Source: Sediminihabitans luteus
GTDB taxonomy: Bacteria > Actinomycetota > Actinomycetes > Actinomycetales > Cellulomonadaceae
Assembly: GCF_002797595.1 (NCBI RefSeq)
Contig: NZ_PGFE01000001.1
Coordinates: 434,001 to 498,000 of the forward strand
Direction: 5' to 3'
Length of the DNA stretch: 64,000 bases
Below, piece after piece: positions 56,980-64,000 of this stretch. The translations under genes were made by a program, and so were the position numbers. The notes beneath the pieces were generated by a model. It ran no database searches. It saw only the letters and a program-made list of their open reading frames with translations, and had not been told where the DNA came from. Within the stretch, counting starts at the first letter, position 1; each line of letters begins with the position of its first letter.

Positions 56980-57936
56980 CTAGGCCGGGCCTACGACCTC
57001 CGACGCGCCCGGCCGCCCCGCGACGTCCGACGCCCCAGGCCGACCGGCCGGCTCGGCGACCTCCTCGTCCATGCGGCGCGCGCGCACGCGCTCGGCGCGG
57101 GCGGCGAGCGCGTCGTCGGCCGGGTACGCGACCGCCTCGAGCACGAGACCCTGCGGCGGGACGACGGCGGGCGCGACGTCGCGCGACCGCGCGGCGAGTA
57201 CCTCGGCGGGGTGCTCGACGGGGTGCCGCCCCTCCCCCACCGCGATCGCCGCGCCGACGAGCGAGCGCACCATGTTGTGGCAGAACGCGTCGGACCGCAC
57301 GTGCGCGAGCACGAGCCCGTCCTCAGGGCCGCCGACGACCCGCTCCCAGTCCATGCGCAGGAGCTCGCGGATCGTGGAGGCGCCCGGGCGGGGCTTGCAG
57401 AACGACGCGAAGTCGCGCAGGCCGAGCAGCGGCTGCATCGACGCGTGCATCGCGGCGACGTCGAGCGGCCGCTTGTGCCACAGCACCCAGTCGCGGCGCA
57501 GCGGGTCGCGGCGCTCGACGTCGTCGACGATCCGGTACGTGTAGCTGCGGTCGAGCGCCGAGAACCGCGCGTCGAACCCGGCGGGTGCGAGGCACGCGCG
57601 CCGCACCACGACGTCGCCCGGCAGCACGCCCGCGAGCCGGTCGACGAGGGCCCGGCCCGGCGTGCGGTCCGACCGCCCCGGGAGTCGCTGCCACTGCTGC
57701 GCCGGGATGTCGACGTGCACGACCTGACCGCGCGCGTGCACACCCGCGTCGGTGCGCCCCGCGACCGTCACGCGCGGCGCGACGTCACGCAGGATCCGCA
57801 CGAGCCCGGCCTCGAGCACGCCCTGCACGGTGCGCAGCCCCGGTTGGGTGGCCCACCCGGCGAAGTCCGTGCCGTCGTACGCGAGGTCGATGCGCACGCG
57901 CACCTGCGCGCGGTCGTCGAGAGGTCCGCCGTTCAC
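56980..57936 (-). CDS. truA: tRNA pseudouridine(38-40) synthase
   Basis: This 318-residue enzyme makes pseudouridine in the anticodon arm. It begins RVRIDLAYDGTDFAGWATQPG, has the catalytic AGRTDAGVHARGQVVHVD (Asp), RSYTYRI, and HNMVRSLVGAAIAVGEG. The last 35 residues (EPAGRPGASDVAGRPGASEVV) are an unusual repetitive tail. GTG 57936 is six bases after TACCGT; a GTG 12 codons upstream is less likely. It follows the ribosomal alpha operon in the usual order, though an alpha/beta hydrolase and a plus-strand kinase are inserted between rplQ and truA. Confidence 0.94.
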   Translation of the reverse strand: MNGGPLDDRAQVRVRIDLAYDGTDFAGWATQPGLRTVQGVLEAGLVRILRDVAPRVTVAGRTDAGVHARGQVVHVDIPAQQWQRLPGRSDRTPGRALVDRLAGVLPGDVVVRRACLAPAGFDARFSALDRSYTYRIVDDVERRDPLRRDWVLWHKRPLDVAAMHASMQPLLGLRDFASFCKPRPGASTIRELLRMDWERVVGGPEDGLVLAHVRSDAFCHNMVRSLVGAAIAVGEGRHPVEHPAEVLAARSRDVAPAVVPPQGLVLEAVAYPADDALAARAERVRARRMDEEVAEPAGRPGASDVAGRPGASEVVGPA

Positions 57937-57995
57937 GGGACAACGGTAGCGAGCACCGACCGGCCCGGTCACCTCGGCGGGGCTAGGGTGCGAGC

Positions 57996-58871
57996 ATGAG
58001 CGCTCCGTCCGACGACCGGCCCGGCCCCGCGGCGTCCGGCTCTGCGGCGCCCGGCCCCCCGGCGTCCGCCTCTGCGGTGCCCGGCCCCGCGGCGTCCGAC
58101 GACGCGCGGGTGCGGACGCTCTCGGTCGACTGCGGCGGCGGGTCGATCAAGGCCGGCGTGCTGGCGGCGTCGGGGACGGCGCACGCCGCGCCCGTGCGCG
58201 TGCCCACGCCCTACCCCCTGCCGCCCGAGCGGCTCGTGGAGACGATCGCCGGGATCGCCGCGGGCCTCCCCCGCGCGCACCGCGTGACCGTCGGGATGCC
58301 CGGGATGATCCGGCACGGCGTCGTCGTGCACACCCCGCACTACGTGACGCGCAGCGGGCCGCGGACCAGGGTCGACCCGGGCCTCGTCGAGGCATGGTCG
58401 AGCTTCGACGTCCAGGCGGCGCTCGGCGAGCGGCTCGGCCTGCCCGTGCTCGTGCTCAACGACGCCGAGGTGCACGGCGCGGGGGTCGTCGCGGGGACGG
58501 GACTCGAGCTCGTCCTGACCTTCGGCACCGGGCTCGGCTCGGCGCTGTTCGACGGCGGCCGGCTCGCCCCGCACCTCGAGTGGTCGCACGCTCCCGTGCG
58601 GCGCGCCACGACCTACGACGAGTACGTGGGCGAGGTCGAGCGGCGGCGCCTCGGCAACGCGCTGTGGTCGCGCCGCGTGCTGCACGTCGTCGACGGGCTG
58701 CGCCCCGTGTTCCGGTGGGACCGCGTCTACCTGGGTGGCGGCAACTCGCGTGCGATCACGCCGACGGCGCTGGGCCGGCTCGGCGACGACGTCGTCGTCG
58801 TCCCCAACTCGGCCGCACTGGTCGGTGGCTCGCGCAGCTGGGACCTGCCGGGGCGCACGCCCGCTCCCTGA
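57996..58871 (+). CDS. ROK-family sugar kinase, polyphosphate glucokinase-like
   Basis: This 291-residue protein has the ROK kinase core: SVDCGGGSIKAGVL (phosphate loop), VGMPGMI, the catalytic VLNDAEVHGAG and the TFGTGLGSALFDGG glycine motif, ending VPNSAALVGGSRSW. The lack of the ROK zinc-cysteine motif and the overall length fit polyphosphate/ATP glucokinases (PpgK) of Actinobacteria; the donor cannot be told from sequence. The first 38 residues are a repetitive Pro/Ala/Ser-rich leader (PGPAAS units) and may be disordered. ATG 57996 follows TAGGGT by six bases. Its 3' end overlaps the next gene tail-to-tail. Confidence 0.82.
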   Translation: MSAPSDDRPGPAASGSAAPGPPASASAVPGPAASDDARVRTLSVDCGGGSIKAGVLAASGTAHAAPVRVPTPYPLPPERLVETIAGIAAGLPRAHRVTVGMPGMIRHGVVVHTPHYVTRSGPRTRVDPGLVEAWSSFDVQAALGERLGLPVLVLNDAEVHGAGVVAGTGLELVLTFGTGLGSALFDGGRLAPHLEWSHAPVRRATTYDEYVGEVERRRLGNALWSRRVLHVVDGLRPVFRWDRVYLGGGNSRAITPTALGRLGDDVVVVPNSAALVGGSRSWDLPGRTPAP

Positions 58872-59656
58872 TCGCCGCCGTGCCCGGCGCCGTCCGCGTC
58901 GAGCAGGTGCGCGGCCTCGAGCAGCACGCGCGTGAACGCGACCGGCCGGTCGAGGCTCACGAGGTGCTTCGCCCCGGGCACGACGACGTGGCGCACCGGC
59001 GCGCCACCGGCGCGCGCGGCCTCGACGAAGCGGCGCTCGTCGAGCCGGAAGTGGTCGAACCGTCCGTTCACGAGCCACACCGGCGAGGACGCGCGCGCGA
59101 GGCTCCCGAGCGGGTCCGTCGCCCCGACGGCCTCGAGGATCGCGGCCATCGTGTCGAGCGCGAAGCCTCCGGCCGCGAGGTCCGCACGTCCCGCGGCCGG
59201 CACGGTCCGGTCGACCATCCACCGGTTGAGGCGCTCCCCCGAGTCCGCCGACGCCTCGATACGGCGCGCGGCGCGCAGCCACGCGCCGCGCAGCGGTGAC
59301 GACGGGACCGTGCAGCAGCTCGCCGCGACGAGCCCCGCGACCAGGCCCGGCTCACGCGCCCGCACCTCGATCCCGAGGTACCCGCCGAGCGACAGCCCGA
59401 CCAGGAGAACGGGAGCCCCCACGTCGTCCGCGACCGCCCGCACCGCGTCGACCGCGCCGTCGAGCGTGAAGGTCTCGCCGCGGCGTCGGCCGTGACCCGG
59501 AAGGTCGGGCGCGACGACGCGGCGCCCGTCGCTCTCGAGCGCGGCGACCTGGGCGCGCCACATCGTCGACGACGTGCGCGAGCCGTGCACGAGGACCACG
59601 GGCGTGCGCCCGGGCGTGCGGGTGGCTTGTCGGGGCCGTACGTCGTCGGGCTCCAT
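58727..59656 (-). CDS. alpha/beta-hydrolase
   Basis: This 309-residue protein is an alpha/beta-hydrolase: VVLVHGSRTSSTMW (oxyanion), nucleophile elbow GLSLGGYLG, acid in NGRFDHF and histidine in VPGAKHLVSLDRP. The domain ends near residue 260; the last 49 residues are encoded on the antisense strand of the kinase gene's 3' end and are Pro/Ser/Thr-rich, unlikely to be functional. ATG 59656 follows TAGGCT by six bases. It is inserted between rplQ and truA. The substrate is unknown. Confidence 0.85.
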   Translation of the reverse strand: MEPDDVRPRQATRTPGRTPVVLVHGSRTSSTMWRAQVAALESDGRRVVAPDLPGHGRRRGETFTLDGAVDAVRAVADDVGAPVLLVGLSLGGYLGIEVRAREPGLVAGLVAASCCTVPSSPLRGAWLRAARRIEASADSGERLNRWMVDRTVPAAGRADLAAGGFALDTMAAILEAVGATDPLGSLARASSPVWLVNGRFDHFRLDERRFVEAARAGGAPVRHVVVPGAKHLVSLDRPVAFTRVLLEAAHLLDADGAGHGGDQGAGVRPGRSQLREPPTSAAELGTTTTSSPSRPSAVGVIARELPPPR

Positions 59657-59693
59657 CGACCCAGCCTAGGCCGGGGCCGGGCACGACGACTGC

Positions 59694-59768
59694 GGGAATG
59701 ACGGCGCCGGGCATGACGAGGGCGGGCATGACGAGGGCGGGCATGACGACGCCGGGCATGACGACGGC
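59694..59768. repeat. five 15-bp tandem repeats (gggcatgacgagggc)
   Basis: Two exact and three near-exact copies of gggcatgacgagggc run from 59694 to the left arm of the rplQ terminator, between rplQ and the alpha/beta-hydrolase gene. Confidence 0.9.
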
Positions 59769-59804
59769 CCGGCCCGAGAGGGTGTCTCGGGGCCGGGCCG
59801 TCGT
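59761..59804 (-). terminator. terminator of the ribosomal alpha operon
   Basis: A stem of about 19 bp with one bulge (acgacggcccggcccgag and its complement) and a 6-base loop lies 30 bases after the rplQ stop. Confidence 0.8.
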
Positions 59805-59833
59805 GAGCGGGACCGGGGGTGCCGGCCGTTCGC

Positions 59834-60373
59834 TCAGTCCTCCTTGTCGGAGGAGTCCTTCTCGACCGGTGCGTCCTCGACCGGTGCGTCGGTCACGGCG
59901 GCGTCCTCGACGGGTGCCTCCTCGACCGTGGTGGCCTTCTTCTTCGCCGGGGCCTTCTTGGCGCCCTTCTCGGTGGCCTTCTCGGCCTCCTTGACGACGG
60001 CCTGCTTGGGGCTTACGGGCTCGGTCACGAGCTCGATGACCGCCATGGGCGCGTTGTCGCCCTTGCGGTTGCCGACCTTCGTGATGCGCGTGTAGCCACC
60101 CTGGCGCTCGGCCATGGTCGGCGCGATCTCCGTGAAGAGCGTGTGCACGACGCCCTTGTCACGGATGACCGTCATGACGCGACGGCGCGCGTGCAGGTCG
60201 CCGCGCTTGGCGAACGTGATGAGACGCTCGGCCAGCGGACGCAGGCGCTTGGCCTTCGTCTCGGTGGTCGTGATGCGGCCGTGCTCGAAGAGCGCGGTGG
60301 CGAGGTTCGCGAGGATGAGGCGCTCGTGAGCCGGGCCTCCGCCGAGCCGCGGACCCTTGGTGGGGGTAGGCAT
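59834..60373 (-). CDS. rplQ: 50S ribosomal protein L17 with long charged C-terminus
   Basis: The first 118 residues are L17 ([31 protein letters not shown] and [20 protein letters not shown]). A C-terminal tail of about 60 residues is first lysine/alanine-rich (KKAPAKKKA), then acidic ([15 protein letters not shown]). Two ATG codons are close: 60379 and 60373. AAGGAG is one base from the first and seven from the second, so I chose 60373. It is the last gene of the alpha operon. Confidence 0.96.
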   Translation of the reverse strand: MPTPTKGPRLGGGPAHERLILANLATALFEHGRITTTETKAKRLRPLAERLITFAKRGDLHARRRVMTVIRDKGVVHTLFTEIAPTMAERQGGYTRITKVGNRKGDNAPMAVIELVTEPVSPKQAVVKEAEKATEKGAKKAPAKKKATTVEEAPVEDAAVTDAPVEDAPVEKDSSDKED

Positions 60374-60434
60374 TGTCATGCTCCTTGTCGTGCAGGGTCA
60401 GGGGGTCCAGCCGGACCAGACCCCGCAGAGTTCG

Positions 60435-61445
60435 TCAGTAGTTCTGGTCGCCCGAGAAGGTCTCGTCGTCCGACTCGTAGTAGTCGGCCTTGGCGGGGTC
60501 GAAGTCGAGCGGCGAGTCCTTGAGTGCCAGACCCAGCTCGGCGAGCTTCTCCTTGACCTCCGTGATCGACTTCGCACCGAAGTTGCGGATGTCGAGCAGG
60601 TCGGCCTCGCTGCGAGCGACGAGCTCACCCACCTGGTGGATGCCCTCGCGCTTGAGGCAGTTGTACGACCGGATCGTGAGGTCGAGCTCCTCGATCGGGA
60701 GCGCGAGGTCCGCAGCGAGAGCGGCGTCCGTCGGCGACGGACCGATCTCGATGCCCTCGGCCTCGACGTTGAGCTCACGGGCCAGGCCGAACAGCTCGAC
60801 CAGCGTCTTGCCCGCCGAGGCGAGCGCGTCACGCGGGCTGATCGCGTTCTTGGTCTCGACGTCCACGACGAGCTTGTCGAAGTCCGTGCGCTGCTCGACG
60901 CGGGTCGCCTCGACCTTGTACGTGACCTTGAGGACCGGCGAGTAGATCGAGTCGACCGGGATGCGGCCGATCTCGGCCTCGAACGACTTGTTCTGGTTCG
61001 CCGAGACGTAGCCGCGGCCACGCTCGACCGTGAGCTCGACCTCGAGCTTGCCCTTCTCGTTGAGCGTCGCGATCACGAGGTCGGGGTTGTGCACCTCGAC
61101 ACCGGCCGGCGGGACGATGTCCGCCGCGGTCGCCACGCCCGGACCCGTCTTGCGCAGGTACATCACGACGGGCTCGTCGTTCTCCGAGGAGACCACGAGG
61201 TTCTTGACGTTGAGGATGATCTCGGTGACGTCCTCCTTGACACCCGCGACCGTGGTGAACTCGTGGAGCACACCGTCGATGCGGATGGAGGTCACTGCCG
61301 CGCCCGGGATGGACGAGAGCAGCGTGCGACGCAGCGAGTTGCCGAGCGTGTAGCCGAAGCCGGGCTCGAGCGGCTCGATCGAGAACCGCGAACGGTCCTC
61401 GGAGATGACCTCTTCGGTCAGCGTGGGGCGCTGTGCGATCAGCAA
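60435..61445 (-). CDS. rpoA: RNA polymerase alpha subunit
   Basis: This 336-residue subunit starts RNA polymerase assembly. The N-terminal domain shows [29 protein letters not shown], the C-terminal domain [35 protein letters not shown], which contacts upstream promoter DNA. It begins with TTG at 61445 ([12 protein letters not shown], conserved), with AAAGGAA nine bases upstream. The acidic ending [11 protein letters not shown] is typical of Actinobacteria. It follows rpsK directly; rpsD, which often lies between them, is absent here. Confidence 0.98.
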   Translation of the reverse strand: MLIAQRPTLTEEVISEDRSRFSIEPLEPGFGYTLGNSLRRTLLSSIPGAAVTSIRIDGVLHEFTTVAGVKEDVTEIILNVKNLVVSSENDEPVVMYLRKTGPGVATAADIVPPAGVEVHNPDLVIATLNEKGKLEVELTVERGRGYVSANQNKSFEAEIGRIPVDSIYSPVLKVTYKVEATRVEQRTDFDKLVVDVETKNAISPRDALASAGKTLVELFGLARELNVEAEGIEIGPSPTDAALAADLALPIEELDLTIRSYNCLKREGIHQVGELVARSEADLLDIRNFGAKSITEVKEKLAELGLALKDSPLDFDPAKADYYESDDETFSGDQNY

Positions 61446-61541
61446 GGGTCAGTTCCTTTCAGTGTGCGTCCGCCATTTGACGCATCACGGTCACGCAGGA
61501 GAAGCCGCCCGGGAGTCTCGGTCCACCCGTCGGGCGCAGGT

Positions 61542-61594
61542 GCGTCGTCGTCCGGTCCCGGCCTGCGGCGCAGAGCAGGACCGGACGACGACGC
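61542..61594 (-). repeat. 17-bp hairpin inside the alpha operon, between rpsK and rpoA
   Basis: Perfect 17-base arms (61542-61558 and 61578-61594, core cgtcgtcgtccggtcc) with a 19-base loop lie 12 bases after the rpsK stop and about 95 bases before rpoA. It could attenuate or stabilise the message. Confidence 0.8.
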
Positions 61595-61605
61595 GTGGTG
61601 CGGGA

Positions 61606-62010
61606 TCAGACGCGGCGACGCTTCGGGGGGCGGCAGCCGTTGTGCGCCTGGGGCGTCACGTCGGAGATCGAGCCGACCTCGAGGCCGGCGGCCTGGAGCG
61701 AGCGGATCGCGGTCTCGCGGCCCGAGCCCGGGCCCTTGACGAAGACGTCGACCTTCTTGACGCCGTGCTCGGCGGCCTTGCGGGCCGCCGCCTCGGCAGC
61801 CATGCCGGCGGCGTAGGGGGTCGACTTGCGCGAGCCCTTGAAGCCGACGTCGCCGCCGGAGGCCCACGAGATCACGGCGCCCGAGGGGTCCGTGATCGAG
61901 ACGATCGTGTTGTTGAAGGTGCTCTTGATGTGCGCCTGGCCGAGCGGGACGTTCTTCTTGTCCTTGCGACGCGGCTTGCGGCCGGCGGCCGCGCGAGTCT
62001 TGGGAGGCAT
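61606..62010 (-). CDS. rpsK: 30S ribosomal protein S11
   Basis: This 134-residue protein shows the S11 signature: [25 protein letters not shown]-like region [32 protein letters not shown] and the C-terminus [19 protein letters not shown] 62010 with AGGAGA upstream fits the conserved N-terminus ([11 protein letters not shown]); upstream in-frame codons are not conserved. It lies between rpsM and rpoA. Confidence 0.97.
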   Translation of the reverse strand: MPPKTRAAAGRKPRRKDKKNVPLGQAHIKSTFNNTIVSITDPSGAVISWASGGDVGFKGSRKSTPYAAGMAAEAAARKAAEHGVKKVDVFVKGPGSGRETAIRSLQAAGLEVGSISDVTPQAHNGCRPPKRRRV

Positions 62011-62093
62011 ATCTGTGGTTCTCCTGGTCTGAGGTCTTCGGACCGCGGCGACGGGCACCGGCCGGGGCCGGTCGTCGCGCGACGGACTGCTGC

Positions 62094-62468
62094 TTAGCGG
62101 GCCTTCTTCTTACCGGCCACGGTGCGCTTGGGGCCCTTGCGGGTACGCGCGTTCGTCTTCGTGCGCTGACCGCGCACGGGGAGGCCGCGGCGGTGACGCA
62201 GGCCCTCGTAGCAGCCGATCTCGACCTTGCGGCGGATGTCGGCAGCAACCTCGCGGCGGAGGTCACCCTCGAGCTTGAAGTTGCCCTCGAGGTGGTCGCG
62301 GAGCGCGACGAGCTCGGCGTCGCCGAGGTCCTTCACGCGGAGGTTGGGGTCGATCCCCGTCGCTGCCAGCGTCTGCTGGGCGCGGGTACGGCCGACGCCG
62401 TAGATGTAGGTGAGCGCGATCTCGAGCCGCTTCTCGCGGGGGAGGTCGACGCCGACAAGACGTGCCAT
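62094..62468 (-). CDS. rpsM: 30S ribosomal protein S13
   Basis: This 124-residue protein has [40 protein letters not shown], and the C-terminal [29 protein letters not shown], all universal. The ATG is preceded by AGGAG and GGAAGG. The gap to rpmJ upstream is about 210 bases and includes a GC-rich hairpin candidate (about 62558-62590), but I see no gene in it. Confidence 0.97.
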   Translation of the reverse strand: MARLVGVDLPREKRLEIALTYIYGVGRTRAQQTLAATGIDPNLRVKDLGDAELVALRDHLEGNFKLEGDLRREVAADIRRKVEIGCYEGLRHRRGLPVRGQRTKTNARTRKGPKRTVAGKKKAR

Positions 62469-62678
62469 GCCTTCCGGCTCCTGTACTTCGTTCGGAGGTC
62501 TGTCGCACCGCCCTCCCGCAGTGTCGCGGGCCCCGGCCTCCGAGCCGAGGGTTCCCCCGCACCGTGCGCCGGCCGTGCCGGTGCGGTGTGCGGGTTCGTG
62601 GTGGTGCGTCGTGGTGGTGACGGATCAGGTCACCTGGTGATCAGGGCGTGACGCCCCGGCACCCAAGGAGCGAGGGCG

Positions 62679-62792
62679 TCAGCCCTGGCGCTGCTTGTGG
62701 CGCAGGTTGTCGCAGATCACCATGACGCGACCGTGGCGACGAATCACCTTGCAGTTGTCGCAGATCTTCTTGACGCTGGGCTTGACCTTCAT
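62679..62792 (-). CDS. rpmJ: 50S ribosomal protein L36
   Basis: This 37-residue protein reads [20 protein letters not shown] followed by [16 protein letters not shown], with the zinc-binding pattern C..C and a later Cys and His, so it is the zinc form of L36. ATG 62792 has GGAGGA six bases upstream. It lies 72 bases after infA in the standard infA-rpmJ-rpsM order. Confidence 0.97.
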   Translation of the reverse strand: MKVKPSVKKICDNCKVIRRHGRVMVICDNLRHKQRQG

Positions 62793-62864
62793 CAGAGTTC
62801 CTCCGCCGCCGTGCGCAGGTCACGGTGGTCCGTGCCGTGCTGACGGCGTTCGATCGAGTGGTGG

Positions 62865-63086
62865 TTACTTGTAGCGGTAGACGATCCGGCCGCGGGACAG
62901 GTCGTACGGGCTGAGCTCCACCACGACCCGGTCCTCGGGGAGGATACGGATGTAGTGCTGTCGCATCTTCCCCGAGATGTGTGCGAGAACCTTGTGACCG
63001 TTGGCCAGCTCCACGCGAAACATCGCGTTCGGCAGAGCCTCGATCACGCTGCCCTCGATCTCGATGACACCGTCCTTCTTTGCCAT
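62865..63086 (-). CDS. infA: translation initiation factor IF-1
   Basis: This 73-residue OB-fold factor ([62 protein letters not shown]) closes the ribosomal A site during initiation. The start is fixed by conservation, yet the only strong Shine-Dalgarno sequence, GGAGGA, is one base from the ATG, an unusually short distance. It is the first gene after a 420-base spacer and probably starts a transcript. Confidence 0.97.
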   Translation of the reverse strand: MAKKDGVIEIEGSVIEALPNAMFRVELANGHKVLAHISGKMRQHYIRILPEDRVVVELSPYDLSRGRIVYRYK

Positions 63087-63506
63087 GTCCTCCGCTAACT
63101 CTCGTCTGACTGCTTCCCCACGACGACACGACCGTACGGTCGAGGTGACGTGGTTGTTCGCGTGCGCCGTCAGCTCATGCCTTCACGCGCGGGCGCGTCG
63201 TGACGACGGCCGGTGCGGGGAGGATCGATCGAACGGACTACACCCAACGGTCTATCGTACGGCATCGCCGACGATCGGGAAACCACGCCGACCCCGCCGC
63301 GGGCAGAGAGACCGGTCACAGCAGGCGAGCGCAGCGGTCACACACAGCGGGCGGTCACAACTGGCGAACTCAGCGGGCGGTCACACCGGGCGCGCACGGC
63401 GTGCGATCGGCGGGGCGAGCGACCGACCAGTCGAGCGGCCGGTCGGTCGGTCGAACGGTCTCGGTCGGTCGGCCCCCGGCGATCCGGTCAGCCGCCGGCG
63501 ATCCGG
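63087..63506. other. infA upstream region with promoter candidate and short repeats
   Basis: The 420-base spacer between map and infA holds no gene I can support. On the minus strand TTTCCC, 17 bases and TACGAT (complement of 63255-63260) is a candidate promoter for infA. The word cagcgggcggtcaca occurs at 63345-63359 and 63371-63385, and ccggcgatccggtcag at 63476-63491 and 63495-63510, the latter overlapping the map stop codon. Confidence 0.55.
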
Positions 63507-64000
63507 TCAGTCGAGCGAAGCGATCGTGACGCCGCGGGCCGCGAGCTCCGCCGCTCCCCCGTCGCGCGCCGTGGTCACGACCACGCCGCGCTCGGTCACG
63601 GCGACCGAGTGCTCCCAGTGCGCGGCGCGCGAGCCATCGGTCGTGACGACGGTCCAGTCGTCCGCGAGCACGGCGGTCTCCGCGCTCCCGCGCGTGATCA
63701 TCGGCTCGATCGCGACGCACAGCCCCGGCCGCACGCGCGGCCCGCGGTGCCCGCTGCGGAAGTTCAGCACGTCGGGCGGCTGGTGCATCGCGGTGCCGAT
63801 CCCGTGGCCCGTGTACTCCGTGACGATCCCGTACGCCGTACCGTTCTCGTCGCCGGCGGCCGTGATCGAGTCGTCGATCGCGTCGCCGACCTCGCCGAGC
63901 CGTGCGGCGGTCGCGAGCGCCGCGATCCCGTCCCACATCGAGCGCTCGGTCGCGGTCACGAGCGCGAGGTCGGCCACGACGTCGTCCGCGGACCGGGCGC
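63507..64000 (-). CDS. map: methionine aminopeptidase, type I (N-terminus outside window)
   Basis: The frame is open at the window edge; about 163 C-terminal residues are seen. They include the metal-ligand region TGHGIGTAMHQPPDVLNF (His), VAIEPMITRG (Glu) and HWEHSVAVTERG (last Glu), typical of type I enzymes that remove the initiator methionine. The two aspartate ligands: one lies in the visible N-terminal part or just beyond the edge and cannot be checked. The position next to infA is standard in Actinobacteria, though the long spacer suggests a separate promoter for infA. Confidence 0.93.
   Translation of the reverse strand, partial: ARSADDVVADLALVTATERSMWDGIAALATAARLGEVGDAIDDSITAAGDENGTAYGIVTEYTGHGIGTAMHQPPDVLNFRSGHRGPRVRPGLCVAIEPMITRGSAETAVLADDWTVVTTDGSRAAHWEHSVAVTERGVVVTTARDGGAAELAARGVTIASLD

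Noticed and set aside
59694-59768. Possible CRISPR array
   Set aside because: The units are 15 bp, directly adjacent, with no unique spacers and no cas genes.

Overview
The window is one contiguous stretch of a very GC-rich chromosome (about 73 % by eye) with dense genes, frequent GTG and some TTG starts, ATGA/GTGA stop-start overlaps, a WhiB regulator, an F420-type luciferase-like oxidoreductase, DUF1990 and DUF5709 proteins and a LAxTG cell-wall anchor. Together these point to an actinobacterium, most likely of the order Micrococcales (Cellulomonas-like); the family-level placement is inference. There is no rRNA, tRNA, CRISPR array, insertion sequence or prophage. Most of the window is conserved housekeeping sequence, with accessory genes scattered through it.

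Left part (1-13.3 kb): a heterodimeric ABC exporter (first subunit cut by the window edge), two tandem paralogous tiny exported proteins of unknown function, a SURF1 protein, then the operon xfp-pta-ackA, which turns sugar phosphates into acetyl phosphate and then acetate/ATP or acetyl-CoA. Facing it are an alpha-carbonic anhydrase lipoprotein and an aldehyde dehydrogenase homologue that lacks its catalytic residues.

Purine, regulation and stress block (13.4-22.8 kb): GNAT acetyltransferase, guaB3, a DEDDh exonuclease, an XRE-MurA fusion, guaB, a MerR/B12-fold regulator, a whiB3/whiD-type gene, and a lone groES under a clear CIRCE operator. Accessory block (22.9-29.7 kb): YbdK-type carboxylate-amine ligase, membrane M28 peptidase, and a divergent TetR/MMPL exporter pair.

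Translation-fidelity and cell-wall block (29.8-50.3 kb): tsaD, then sseA-like sulfurtransferase, rimI, tsaB, tsaE, alr, an RluA-type pseudouridine synthase, cupin, P-loop kinase and nnr, all on the minus strand, followed by acpS, glmS, coaA (plus strand), a DedA protein, def and glmM. The t6A genes (tsaB/D/E) and the amino-sugar genes (glmS/glmM) each act together. Short plus-strand inserts (nitroreductase, Tat esterase, LLM oxidoreductase, DUF1990, AbiEi-like protein) interrupt this syntenic block.

Right part (50.3-64 kb): rplM-rpsI, trhO, a LAxTG surface protein, DUF5709, a pyruvyltransferase-like protein with a repeat tail, a ROK kinase, an alpha/beta hydrolase, and the ribosomal alpha operon map, infA-rpmJ-rpsM-rpsK-rpoA-rplQ followed by truA.

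A striking window-wide feature is the number of genes whose start codon lies 6-7 bases after a TANNNT-type -10 hexamer with no Shine-Dalgarno sequence, the signature of leaderless transcripts; I used it to choose several starts. I did not find an obviously new multi-gene system. The best leads are the twin exported two-cysteine proteins, the catalytically dead aldehyde dehydrogenase, the XRE-MurA fusion, the pyruvyltransferase-like repeat protein and an interspersed palindromic repeat family at 42.4-44.2 kb.
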